64,000 nt of DNA, taken from assembly GCA_014382365.1 (NCBI GenBank), contig JACNJW010000027.1:1-64000 (forward strand), read 5' to 3'. Below, one piece after another: positions 17,860 through 25,852 of the stretch. The notes beneath the pieces are model-generated. The model ran no database searches. It was not told the origin of the DNA and was given only the letters and a program-made list of their open reading frames with translations. The position numbers were made by a program, and so were the translations under genes. The first letter of the stretch is position 1; each line of letters starts with the position of its first letter. Source of the stretch: SAR324 cluster bacterium. Its GTDB lineage: Bacteria > SAR324 > NAC60-12.

Positions 17860-19203
17860 ATGTTTGCAATAAACTCCTTTTTTTTACACATAAAACTGTG
17901 CTTCTTCTGCCTTATTTTTGCACTCAATTATTCATTTTCAGTTCAAGCACAAACTTACTCCAGCGAGGAAATCGTTATCAGCGGTTTGGGATTTTCCAGA
18001 TTTAGTGTGACCTTGGTTCCAGATAATAGTTTTTCCAAACACCCTGGAGCCCGTCGCTGGTTGAGGATTATTGACCGCAACCTTTGTTGGAGTGGTGTTT
18101 TTTTGATAACCGATTCCCGCTATCGAACCTGCCGGTCAGAAAGTGGAAATCAGGTAGACATGAAAATTCTACTGAAACTCAAAAGTAAACTATCTCAATC
18201 AGGAACTTTTATTTCAAAAAAATTAATCTTAACTGTTGCAGATAACGATGGTGTACCACTGTTTCCACTTGATTTGGCATTACGTAAAGATCGATTTCGT
18301 GAATCTGAGTTAATGAAGTTGATCAACAAGCTCTCAGCACAACTCACCGGACTTGGTGGAGTACTGGGTAGTACAATCGCATTTACTCTCAAACAACCTG
18401 AACGTAGAAAAATTATCGCCAGAGTTAATACACATGGCAAAAAATTGGCTGCAGTATCTAAGAATTCATCCATCAGTCTGCTCCCCAGTTGGAGTCCGAA
18501 AGGAAATTCAATTGTTTACACAACACTCAGCCGCCGCGGTACTGCAATTATATATAACGATTTAAAAGACAGGCCTGTCAAATTACTTCGTTCAAGTACC
18601 TCTGCTACAAGTATGGCAAAAAACTATTTGAGTGTCAGTGGTGGGACCTGGTATTCGAACGGACGAAAACTGGTTGTTACTCTCAGCCGCAAAGGGAACT
18701 CAGACTTGTACAGCTTTGACAGACAAAAAAGAAAAGTAACCCGCTTGACAACCCACAGAGCAATTGACACTGTACCAGATTTGTCACCGGATGATCAGCA
18801 TTTGATTTTTGTTTCAGACCGTTCTGGACATGAACAAATTTTTTATTTGAAGTTAGGCACAAAAATCCCCTTTCAACTTACATTTGGTCGAGGCAGCAGC
18901 AGTGATCCGGTTTGGTCTCCTGACGGCACACTTATAGCTTTTTCTAAAATAAGTTCCGGCCACAGTCAAATCCACTTGATGGACCCCTTTACCGGCGAAG
19001 ATCACACTTTAACCCGTGGACGTTACAATTCTGAACAGCCGGCATGGTCTCCGGATGGGCGTCAAATAGCTTTTGTTTCTTCTTCAACCGGAGTAGACAA
19101 ATTATATATTATGTTTGTAGACGGATCTGGTAGGAGGCGTTTAACACGAACGCCCAAAGAATTTGAAGAAGGTGCCCCGACATGGACTGCAAGGAAATTT
19201 TGA
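17860..19203 (+). CDS. tolB: TolB, periplasmic beta-propeller of the Tol-Pal system
   Basis: This 447-residue exported protein has a signal peptide (to about residue 31, ending SVQAQ). An N-terminal TolB domain (about 35-180) and a C-terminal six-bladed propeller follow. The propeller repeats show the WSPDG / LSPDD motif: LPSWSPKGNSIVY, PDLSPDDQHLIFVS, PVWSPDGTLIAFS, PAWSPDGRQIAFVS. TolB interacts with Pal and outer-membrane proteins. It follows tolA by 22 nt. Its stop codon overlaps the most likely start of the HNH gene. Confidence 0.93.
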   Translation: MFAINSFFLHIKLCFFCLIFALNYSFSVQAQTYSSEEIVISGLGFSRFSVTLVPDNSFSKHPGARRWLRIIDRNLCWSGVFLITDSRYRTCRSESGNQVDMKILLKLKSKLSQSGTFISKKLILTVADNDGVPLFPLDLALRKDRFRESELMKLINKLSAQLTGLGGVLGSTIAFTLKQPERRKIIARVNTHGKKLAAVSKNSSISLLPSWSPKGNSIVYTTLSRRGTAIIYNDLKDRPVKLLRSSTSATSMAKNYLSVSGGTWYSNGRKLVVTLSRKGNSDLYSFDRQKRKVTRLTTHRAIDTVPDLSPDDQHLIFVSDRSGHEQIFYLKLGTKIPFQLTFGRGSSSDPVWSPDGTLIAFSKISSGHSQIHLMDPFTGEDHTLTRGRYNSEQPAWSPDGRQIAFVSSSTGVDKLYIMFVDGSGRRRLTRTPKEFEEGAPTWTARKF

Positions 19204-19505
19204 TGCAAGTTGAAGATTGGTATACTCCGCCTGACCCTAAAGTTATCCGGCAAGAAAAGCAGAAAGCAAGAGAACTCAGAAAATCACAGTGGTGGAAAAA
19301 CCGCAGAGCCTGTAACACCTGCTATTACTGCGATACCCCCACACCGGCAAAAAAACTGACGATGGACCATGTCGTGCCTTTAGCCCGCGGGGGCCGGAGT
19401 ATAAAATCAAATTTAGTACCTTGTTGTAAGTCATGCAATACTCAGAAAAAATATTTATTGCCCATCGAATGGAAAGAATTCTTAAACCACATCAAAAAAA
19501 ATTAA
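19203..19505 (+). CDS. HNH endonuclease-domain protein
   Basis: The protein is 100 residues from the ATG at 19203, which shares one base with the tolB stop (TGATG). An earlier in-frame ATG at 19182 is also possible. The C-terminal half is a compact HNH domain: CYYCD, MDHVVPLARGG (catalytic DH), NLVPCCKSCNTQK. The four Cys form a zinc site. Such small stand-alone HNH proteins are common and their targets are usually unknown. It is placed as the last gene after tolB with no flanking repeats or mobility genes. Confidence 0.85.
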   Translation: MQVEDWYTPPDPKVIRQEKQKARELRKSQWWKNRRACNTCYYCDTPTPAKKLTMDHVVPLARGGRSIKSNLVPCCKSCNTQKKYLLPIEWKEFLNHIKKN

Positions 19506-19859
19506 AATTTGTTTAACTGAATTTTTCAGCTTTATACTCTGTTATTTCACGCCTTTTATATTTTCCTTACCTTGCCAATTCAAATCTTCCAAATTATTTA
19601 CTTTACAAATCACCTCTCTTTTGTTATCATTTTGGCCTCAACAGGTCCGGATTTTATCTGCTAAATGACAAATCGATTACAAAGTCATCCTTAGGTAAAT
19701 AGTTTGTGCTTCTCCAAAAACAGTGAGTGGATTATTTTCAGTTACTCAATATAGTTCCTGGTTCCACCCTGTTTTAGATTACCACTGCTTCTATCAGGTA
19801 AGCCAATAACATCCAGGCAATCAAATATCCTGTTCAAATCTTATCCAGGCAACAGAAAG
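19506..19859. other. Non-coding AT-rich stretch after the HNH gene
   Basis: About 350 bp hold no convincing gene on either strand. A small stem (ctgaa / ttcag, 19517-19529) followed by a T-rich run may terminate the tolAB-HNH transcript; it resembles the hairpin after tolR. Nothing else is recognised. Confidence 0.5.
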
Positions 19860-20168
19860 ATGATAAATAAATTTAATCGACAGGGCAACAGTTTTGGTGC
19901 CGGCAGGAAACTTAAAGCCAAAGGCCTCAAAAAATCCGGCAAGGGACAGCCCAACAGTAACGATATAGAACTTGCTACACAAGCATATCTTGCAAATGGA
20001 GGTGAAATTGAAAAGGTTTCACAAAATCTACCAGCAGCAAATAATGAGGTATTTCGTGCAAACCTGGAACCAGATTCACGTTTGGGAATGGGCACCTTAG
20101 TTGACGATTCCTGGGATTGCTGGGAAAACAAGGATTATGACACAAACCCCAGTGGATCAACACTCTAG
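19860..20168 (+). CDS. Possible small hypothetical protein
   Basis: This 102-residue reading frame has a basic Gly/Lys-rich N-terminus (AGRKLKAKGLKKSGKGQP). A predicted helix with IELATQAYLANGGEIEKV follows, then an acidic tail with two Trp. The 'fLanGGxiexv' segment occurs in some small bacterial regulators, but I cannot name a family. An opposite-strand frame covers the same bases. The ribosome-binding site is weak (cagaaag just before ATG). The protein-like composition favours the plus-strand reading. Confidence 0.4.
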   Translation: MINKFNRQGNSFGAGRKLKAKGLKKSGKGQPNSNDIELATQAYLANGGEIEKVSQNLPAANNEVFRANLEPDSRLGMGTLVDDSWDCWENKDYDTNPSGSTL

Positions 20169-20458
20169 AAGCAGTGTTTTATACTTAACATATCCTTGTA
20201 TTTGAGTTGCTTCAACTTTTTGCCCGAAGTTTTTTTAAGAACAATGTTTATCCAGAAATATTTTTAGACTCTCAACAGTTTGTAATCCTGCCTGGAAAAA
20301 CTATTAAAATTTAAATTTTCAATATTCTATCATCTTCCAGGTAGTACTAAAAAAACTCCAGCTTGCATAGTTATTAGTTGTAAGCTACATTATCCTGTCA
20401 AGTTGTCGCAATAAAACGGCTTATTTACCGAACAAATCACCTTAAAGAGGAGAAAAAT
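20169..20458. other. Intergenic region upstream of the 20459 gene
   Basis: About 290 bp without a gene. Short T-rich stretches are present but no hairpin or promoter I would call. The segment ends in an unusually strong ribosome-binding site (aaagaggag) 6 nt before the ATG at 20459. Confidence 0.4.
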
Positions 20459-20878
20459 ATGAGAAAGATAATATTCTGTTTCTTAAGTCTCTCGTTATTG
20501 TTGCCAGTGAGCGTCTCTGCTACCTCAAAACTGGGGATTGGTATTTTTGATTACATCCTTTCACGTACTGAATTCAAAGAAGTTAATTGTGGGACATACA
20601 GTTGCAAATATCTATCAACAGATAAATCTGTTTCAATGGAATTGAATAGGGCAACACTAGTGCAGCACATTAATCAGGATTTGAATTTCCTGCTCAGCAT
20701 TGACTTTGACAGTGCATTATTTAAATCCGGTTTGCTTGTACAGTACTTTAATGATAAAGACCTGATACGTGTCTATATAAAGGGAGATTCTACAACAATA
20801 AAAGCCAATAAGCTGGATGAAATTACGACTCTGCAGAACTGGCTTGAAAATGCTTTAAGGCATGCAAAATCATCCTGA
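20459..20878 (+). CDS. Exported protein of unknown function (DUF4252-like size)
   Basis: This 139-residue protein has a clear signal peptide, MRKIIFCFLSLSLLLPVSVS, with cleavage near ATS. The mature part of about 115 residues has a CGTYSC pair that could form a disulfide and an alternating strand/helix pattern. I do not recognise the family. The start is firm because aaagaggag lies 6 nt upstream of the ATG, one of the best Shine-Dalgarno sequences in the window, implying high translation. It appears to be a single gene. Confidence 0.7.
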   Translation: MRKIIFCFLSLSLLLPVSVSATSKLGIGIFDYILSRTEFKEVNCGTYSCKYLSTDKSVSMELNRATLVQHINQDLNFLLSIDFDSALFKSGLLVQYFNDKDLIRVYIKGDSTTIKANKLDEITTLQNWLENALRHAKSS

Positions 20879-21012
20879 TTTTCCTTTTTAATAATCTACC
20901 TAAGACAGTTGAAAACGAACCAGTGTTTCAGGGATTTTAGATTTTCCAGTCTTCCCTGAAAACTTGCAGCCTTCCTTCATTTATTCTTAATATTTTTTTC
21001 CAACAAAAACAG

Positions 21013-21615
21013 ATGGATATTCTCTCCGCGGGTTTAACCTTACTGCTAATCATGGACCCGCTGGGGAATATTCCTGTTTTTCTTTCCGTTCTAAAAACAG
21101 TTAAAGATGAATCCCACAAACGCAAAATACTGATACGTGAACTGCTAATTGCTTTGCTTGTGCTGCTGGTATTTTTGTTTGTCGGTCCATACCTGTTAAA
21201 ATGGCTTAATCTTCGACAGGAAGCCGTGCATATTGCTGGTGGAATAGTGCTGTTTCTGATTTCTTTACGAATGATTTTTCCTTCCGAAAAAGGCATTATG
21301 GGGGACATGCCAGAAGGAGAACCTTTTATTGTACCACTTGCAGTACCACTACTGGCCGGGCCATCCACTTTGGCGATGCTGATTTTACTTGTACGTTCTC
21401 AGCCGGAACGTATCTTTGACTGGCTGGTTGCTGTTGTTGGAGCCTGGATCGTGACAAGCTTGATCATGCTGTCCTCAACCAAACTCCATAAACTCATGGG
21501 CAAAAGGGGGCTTATTGCCGTGGAGCGTCTAATGGGCATGGTTTTGGTTGCAATTTCAGTTCAGATGCTGCTGGATGGCATTACTACATATCTGAGCATT
21601 TTTCCGGCAAACTGA
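21013..21615 (+). CDS. MarC-family integral membrane protein
   Basis: This 200-residue protein has six predicted membrane helices and the MarC signature near the start: LLIMDPLGNIPVFLSVLK. VPLAVPLLAGPSTLAMLILL comes later, and RLMGMVLVAISVQMLLDGI at the C-terminus. MarC was once linked to multiple antibiotic resistance, but its transport role is not established. Length and helix order match the family. It stands alone between two unrelated genes. Confidence 0.9.
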   Translation: MDILSAGLTLLLIMDPLGNIPVFLSVLKTVKDESHKRKILIRELLIALLVLLVFLFVGPYLLKWLNLRQEAVHIAGGIVLFLISLRMIFPSEKGIMGDMPEGEPFIVPLAVPLLAGPSTLAMLILLVRSQPERIFDWLVAVVGAWIVTSLIMLSSTKLHKLMGKRGLIAVERLMGMVLVAISVQMLLDGITTYLSIFPAN

Positions 21616-21853
21616 TTCTGATACAAAAGTCTACTATTCAGAGTTCAGAGACATTTCCATTTTTTATAAAATCCCGTCCATTTTCATATCTTATTTTACT
21701 ACCTGCATTCCGTTTTCTGCAACTAAGCAAACTGGCACAGTTTTTGTTGTCTAGAATATAGAAGCAGTACTTTTGTTACTTTTTAAAAGGGCTCTGCAAT
21801 TCTATTACAAGCAAATCTGGATTACAAAATAAGAAAATACTTTTCATAACAAA

Positions 21854-22861
21854 ATGCCAAATAATTTAAACCTGTTTGCAGTTTTTTGCATGTTATTGGT
21901 CTTTATCAGTAATGCTCACAAAGCGGCCAATGCTACAGATTTAATTCTGAATAAAAAAGATCATCTGCCATTAACATCATTTCTATTTGCGAACAGAGAT
22001 CAGATGCGAGTGGGGTGGTACAACAACGAAAAGCATGCTGCAGATATCAATAGTAAAACAACAAAAGACAAACCTGTTGGATCTCTATTTGTACAGCTCA
22101 AACCCAGAAAGAATGAGGGTGAATATCAGCTTGCACTGCGTGTTTTAAGAGATGGATCTCACCAGTTCCTTCGTATCAGAGAATTTACTGGCGGGAAACC
22201 ACTGTATCATAAACGCTATTTAACAATTCCATTCGCATTATTAGTTGGGGTCATCCAGGGTGAAGCTCTCCGTTCTCTTTTCCCAAATGATCGCGTTGAA
22301 TTAGGTGGGTGGCAGCATCAGTTTACTTATATCTGGGAAACCCCGGAACTACTGATTAAAACTTTTTCAAACTCCGGAACATTAATTTTTAATCAAGCTG
22401 TATTTAAACAAGGTGAAAAATTTACAATTCCCTGGAGAAGTATCCGTGCTGATTTAGAACTTAAACCTCTGGCTGTCAAAGAACCTCTCTTCATCCGAAA
22501 AGACGATTTCGGGCAGCGTTTTGCTTTTTATCGTATACAAGCAGGTGACACTCTTTATTCATCAGTTGTAATTCGATTCATAGGTAAAACAAAACACTAC
22601 GCCCGCAGTCAAAACGCCAATGATTTACTGATATTGAACGGACTTAAGGACGCACATCAGCTTGCACCGGGGCAACTCATAAAAATTCCGTTGAAATGGA
22701 TCCGCGCTGAATTCCTGCACCAAGTTCCAAGTATTTACCGTATCTCTGATGATTCGATTTCAATTGAGAAAGAAAATTCTTCCACGTATCTACCTGCAAC
22801 AGGCAATGAGCTTCAGCAAAATAACAGCCTTTTACAGAAAAACTTCATCAGTCTGCGGTAG
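21854..22861 (+). CDS. Exported LysM-like protein, paralogue of the following amidase's N-terminal half
   Basis: This 335-residue protein has a signal peptide (about 1-27). A domain with SLFVQLKPRKNEGEYQLALR and ELGGWQHQFTYIWETPELL follows, then a LysM-like segment (YRIQAGDTLYSSVVIRFIG and later LAPGQLIKIPLKWI). LysM domains bind peptidoglycan glycan strands. The same order and many identical residues recur in the N-terminal half of the next gene, which adds a catalytic domain that this protein lacks. The genes are 4 nt apart and probably co-transcribed. It probably targets the cell wall. Confidence 0.75.
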   Translation: MPNNLNLFAVFCMLLVFISNAHKAANATDLILNKKDHLPLTSFLFANRDQMRVGWYNNEKHAADINSKTTKDKPVGSLFVQLKPRKNEGEYQLALRVLRDGSHQFLRIREFTGGKPLYHKRYLTIPFALLVGVIQGEALRSLFPNDRVELGGWQHQFTYIWETPELLIKTFSNSGTLIFNQAVFKQGEKFTIPWRSIRADLELKPLAVKEPLFIRKDDFGQRFAFYRIQAGDTLYSSVVIRFIGKTKHYARSQNANDLLILNGLKDAHQLAPGQLIKIPLKWIRAEFLHQVPSIYRISDDSISIEKENSSTYLPATGNELQQNNSLLQKNFISLR

Positions 22862-22865
22862 TACT

Positions 22866-24704
22866 ATGAAATTCAAGAATCCCATTTTCATTATAATTAT
22901 ATTTTGTTTGTTCATATTGCCGGAACTAACGTTTGCAAAATCTCAAAAAACGGCAAATTGGCGCAGCTTCAACATGCAGTACGAAAGTTCTGCACAATCG
23001 AAGATGCTTGTCGGCTGGAATGGTAAGCGGTTGGTAATAAAATTAAAACCGCAACCGGGAGAAGGAGGTTATAGTCTGGCCAGAAGAGTACTACTACCAA
23101 AATACAGAAGTCTGAAAACAATCCGCAAATACAGTAATTCACGCAACCTTTACCGCAATCGCTACATAACTTTCCCACTCAAAGTCATCAATGAAAGTAT
23201 ACGTAGTTCTGCTCTTAAAGCAGCTTTTTTTAATGATCAGGCAGAGACAGATTATTGGAAACACCGTGTTACTTATTCCTGGGAAACTACCAGCATGATT
23301 GCTGGACTTTTCACAAAGGAAGGTATCAAAGCCGGACATTTGGTTCGCTTTAATAAAATGCGTAGGAATGGGAATGTGCTTAAAAAAGGCGAGCACATCA
23401 AAATCCCCTGGAAGTGGATTAGTGCTGAGCTGAATTTACGTCATATTGCAGTAAAGTCACCATTGAAACTCAAGCAGGATTCTTCCGGTAAATTTTTCGC
23501 ACATTATCAAATGAAGCCCGGTGAAACACTCTACTCTTCCGTAGTAATTCGTTTTACCGGACGCCTCATGAACGATGAGGTCAACGAAGTTGCTGGAAAA
23601 TTGCTAAAATTAAATAAAATTCCTGATGCAACACGGATTCAAAGTCGGCAAAATATCCGCATTCCACTGGAATGGTTAAGCGAAGAATACCTTGGTGCTA
23701 AAGATGAAGAATCTTCGTCCCAAGCTGTATTAAAGCGGAAGGCTGAAAACAGTACAAAAAAGAAATTCAAAAAAACAAAACCTACCAAGCCGATTGCTGC
23801 AAAAAAAGCACGTAAAGCCAGTAAAAATAACATTGCAAAAAAAACATCACCCAGACAAAACAGGAACGTGCATAAAATACACGTTATCCTCGATTCCGGT
23901 CACGGGGGACGGGACCCTGGAGTTGTTGCTGGTTCAACAAAAAATAAAGACATTATTTACGAGGATGAGGTTGTTTATGATATCAGCAAACGTATGTCAA
24001 AATTGCTTTTAAAACAGGGAATTGTAGTACATCCAACTTTGGCAGACCCAAATCAAAAAAAACCAATCCGCTATTTATCACACCGCCACGACAGAGACGA
24101 ACACCTTTTGGTTACACCCCGATATAGTTCTCACAGTGCAAAAACTGGTGTGAATATGCGGGTCTATCTGGTAAATCACATTTATCAAACATTGAGAAAG
24201 CAAAAAGTTCCTTCAGAAAATATCTTGTTCATCAGTCTCCATGGAGACGCACTGCACTCATCGTTAAGTGGTGCAATGGTTTATTATCCAGATAGTCGTT
24301 TGAGACGGCAGCGCTTTAGTCTGAGCAGCAAAATATATCGTTCGAGAAAAGAATACAGACCAAAATTAACCTTTAGTTCAAGAGATAACCGCCATGCCGA
24401 AAAACTAAGTAAATCTTTCGGCAAAGTAATTATTGATGAGTTTCGTAAAGTGAAGTTACGTACCCATCGTGTATCTTCTGCTGTTAGAGGTTATCTCTAT
24501 CGTAAAGGCAAAAAAACTCTCCCGGCAGTTCTGCGCTACAGTAAGGTCCCAACATCAGTCTTAGTAGAAATAGCCAATCTAAATAACCAAATTGACCGGC
24601 GCGATTTGTTGAAATCTAAAGTCCGTCAGCAGGTTGCAAAGGCTATTACAAGTTCTGTCACAACCCATTTTGGCCGTTCAAGCGGACTTGTTGCTCAACG
24701 TTAA
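22866..24704 (+). CDS. N-acetylmuramoyl-L-alanine amidase with LysM-like N-terminal region
   Basis: The protein is 612 residues from the ATG at 22866, chosen because a signal peptide starts there (MKFKNPIFIIIIFCLFILPE); an in-frame ATG at 22749 would bury it. Residues about 30-290 repeat the fold of the preceding gene, ending in the LysM-like PGETLYSSVVIRFTG. A Lys-rich linker (about 300-340) leads to an Amidase_3 domain. Its zinc ligands are His346 in DSGHGG, Glu near 366-368 and His459 in SLHGD, with catalytic Glu in VLVEIANLNN. It cleaves peptide stems from glycan strands. A large insertion lies between the metal ligands. Confidence 0.88.
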   Translation: MKFKNPIFIIIIFCLFILPELTFAKSQKTANWRSFNMQYESSAQSKMLVGWNGKRLVIKLKPQPGEGGYSLARRVLLPKYRSLKTIRKYSNSRNLYRNRYITFPLKVINESIRSSALKAAFFNDQAETDYWKHRVTYSWETTSMIAGLFTKEGIKAGHLVRFNKMRRNGNVLKKGEHIKIPWKWISAELNLRHIAVKSPLKLKQDSSGKFFAHYQMKPGETLYSSVVIRFTGRLMNDEVNEVAGKLLKLNKIPDATRIQSRQNIRIPLEWLSEEYLGAKDEESSSQAVLKRKAENSTKKKFKKTKPTKPIAAKKARKASKNNIAKKTSPRQNRNVHKIHVILDSGHGGRDPGVVAGSTKNKDIIYEDEVVYDISKRMSKLLLKQGIVVHPTLADPNQKKPIRYLSHRHDRDEHLLVTPRYSSHSAKTGVNMRVYLVNHIYQTLRKQKVPSENILFISLHGDALHSSLSGAMVYYPDSRLRRQRFSLSSKIYRSRKEYRPKLTFSSRDNRHAEKLSKSFGKVIIDEFRKVKLRTHRVSSAVRGYLYRKGKKTLPAVLRYSKVPTSVLVEIANLNNQIDRRDLLKSKVRQQVAKAITSSVTTHFGRSSGLVAQR

Positions 24705-24721
24705 TTATAAAAATATTATTT

Positions 24722-25327
24722 ATGTCCAAAATCACTACTGTTGTTTTCGACCTCGGAAATGTTCTGATAGACTGGGATCCTCGTTATCTTTACCGTAAAT
24801 TATTTTCAACTGAAACTGAAGTTGAGTGGTTTTTGGATAATGTTTGCAATGATGAGTGGAACAAAAAACACGACGCAGGTCAGCCTTTTGAAAAAGGCAT
24901 AGCAGAGTTAACTGCATTATATCCTCAATTTTCTGAACAAATCCGCAATTGGTACGATCGTTGTGAAGAGACTCTGGGCCCCATGGATGAAACAGTTGAA
25001 GTTTTAGCTGAATTGAAAAAAAATAAAATTCCGCTTTTCGTTCTCAGCAACTGGTCTGCAGAAACTTTTCCTAAAGCAGAAGTACTCTTTGATTTTCTAA
25101 ACTGGTTTGATGGAAAAATTATTTCTGGTGAAATCGGAAAAATCAAACCTGATCCGGAAATATATAATATACTTTTAAATACTTTCGATTTGATTCCGCA
25201 AAATACAGTTTTCATTGATGATAAACTCGAAAATGTTGAGGCTGCAACAAATTTGGGTATGCACGGAATTCATTTCCATAGTGCTGACCTACTACGTAAT
25301 GATTTAAAAATTCTGGAATTACTCTAA
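24722..25327 (+). CDS. HAD-superfamily phosphatase (YihX-like)
   Basis: This 201-residue protein has all four HAD motifs: FDLGNVLIDWD (nucleophile Asp), FVLSNWSAE (motif II), IKPDPEIYN (Lys of motif III) and VFIDDKLENVEAA (motif IV). The DLGNV variant, with Gly where many HADs have the second Asp, is seen in the YihX and epoxide-hydrolase-N subgroup. YihX of E. coli hydrolyses glucose-1-phosphate; the substrate here is unknown. It follows the amidase by 17 nt. Confidence 0.85.
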   Translation: MSKITTVVFDLGNVLIDWDPRYLYRKLFSTETEVEWFLDNVCNDEWNKKHDAGQPFEKGIAELTALYPQFSEQIRNWYDRCEETLGPMDETVEVLAELKKNKIPLFVLSNWSAETFPKAEVLFDFLNWFDGKIISGEIGKIKPDPEIYNILLNTFDLIPQNTVFIDDKLENVEAATNLGMHGIHFHSADLLRNDLKILELL

Positions 25328-25365
25328 CTTGTAATTTATGCACTCCATTTGCGATTTTTACTAAT

Positions 25366-25818
25366 TTGAGTTATCATCTCGTAGTACATACCGTTCCATT
25401 TCTGGAATTTTCAATCTACTCCATTATTAATCCGAATTCCTTGCGAAAACTTGTTGTTTTAAGCTGTGTTTTTTTGATTCTTTCCGGCATACTGTTGGCT
25501 TATCCTGGACTGTTTCCATGGGCCGAAGAGTCCTCTGCAGCAACATTAATGCATATCTGGGTCGGTTTTTTCTTTTTAGTTATTTTTCCCATGTACGCCT
25601 GGGATCATATTCGAGGACACGCGGATCGCCTGCGTGAACTTACTTGGGCTACAGCATCAGGATTTATCCAGTTTTTTACCGGTATGGGTTTGATTCTATC
25701 AGGAATCCCTTTGCTGCTTTATGGAGCAGAGGCTCTCGATTTGCAACGTGAAATTCATCTTGGATTGACTTTTGTTTTAGCCGGCACCCTGATTTTGCAT
25801 AAATTATCAAAAAAATAA
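25366..25818 (+). CDS. Four-helix integral membrane protein, unknown function
   Basis: This 150-residue protein has four predicted membrane helices (about 28-46, 60-80, 95-118, 128-146). Conserved-looking polar residues HIWVGFF, YAWDHIRGH and EIHLGLTF resemble di-heme or quinone-type membrane cytochrome subunits, because His occurs in three helices. No heme-binding motif can be proved. The start is TTG at 25366, with another TTG at 25441 giving a shorter form of about 125 residues that begins directly before the first helix. I cannot decide between them. Confidence 0.55.
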   Translation: MSYHLVVHTVPFLEFSIYSIINPNSLRKLVVLSCVFLILSGILLAYPGLFPWAEESSAATLMHIWVGFFFLVIFPMYAWDHIRGHADRLRELTWATASGFIQFFTGMGLILSGIPLLLYGAEALDLQREIHLGLTFVLAGTLILHKLSKK

Positions 25819-25852
25819 ATTTTTCAGCATTTTAAAAAGCGTTTCCAATCCC

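Noticed and set aside
19841..20131. 96-codon minus-strand frame over the weak 19860 gene
   Set aside because: Sequence is Pro/Leu/Ser-rich without family features; the plus-strand reading is more protein-like, though itself doubtful.
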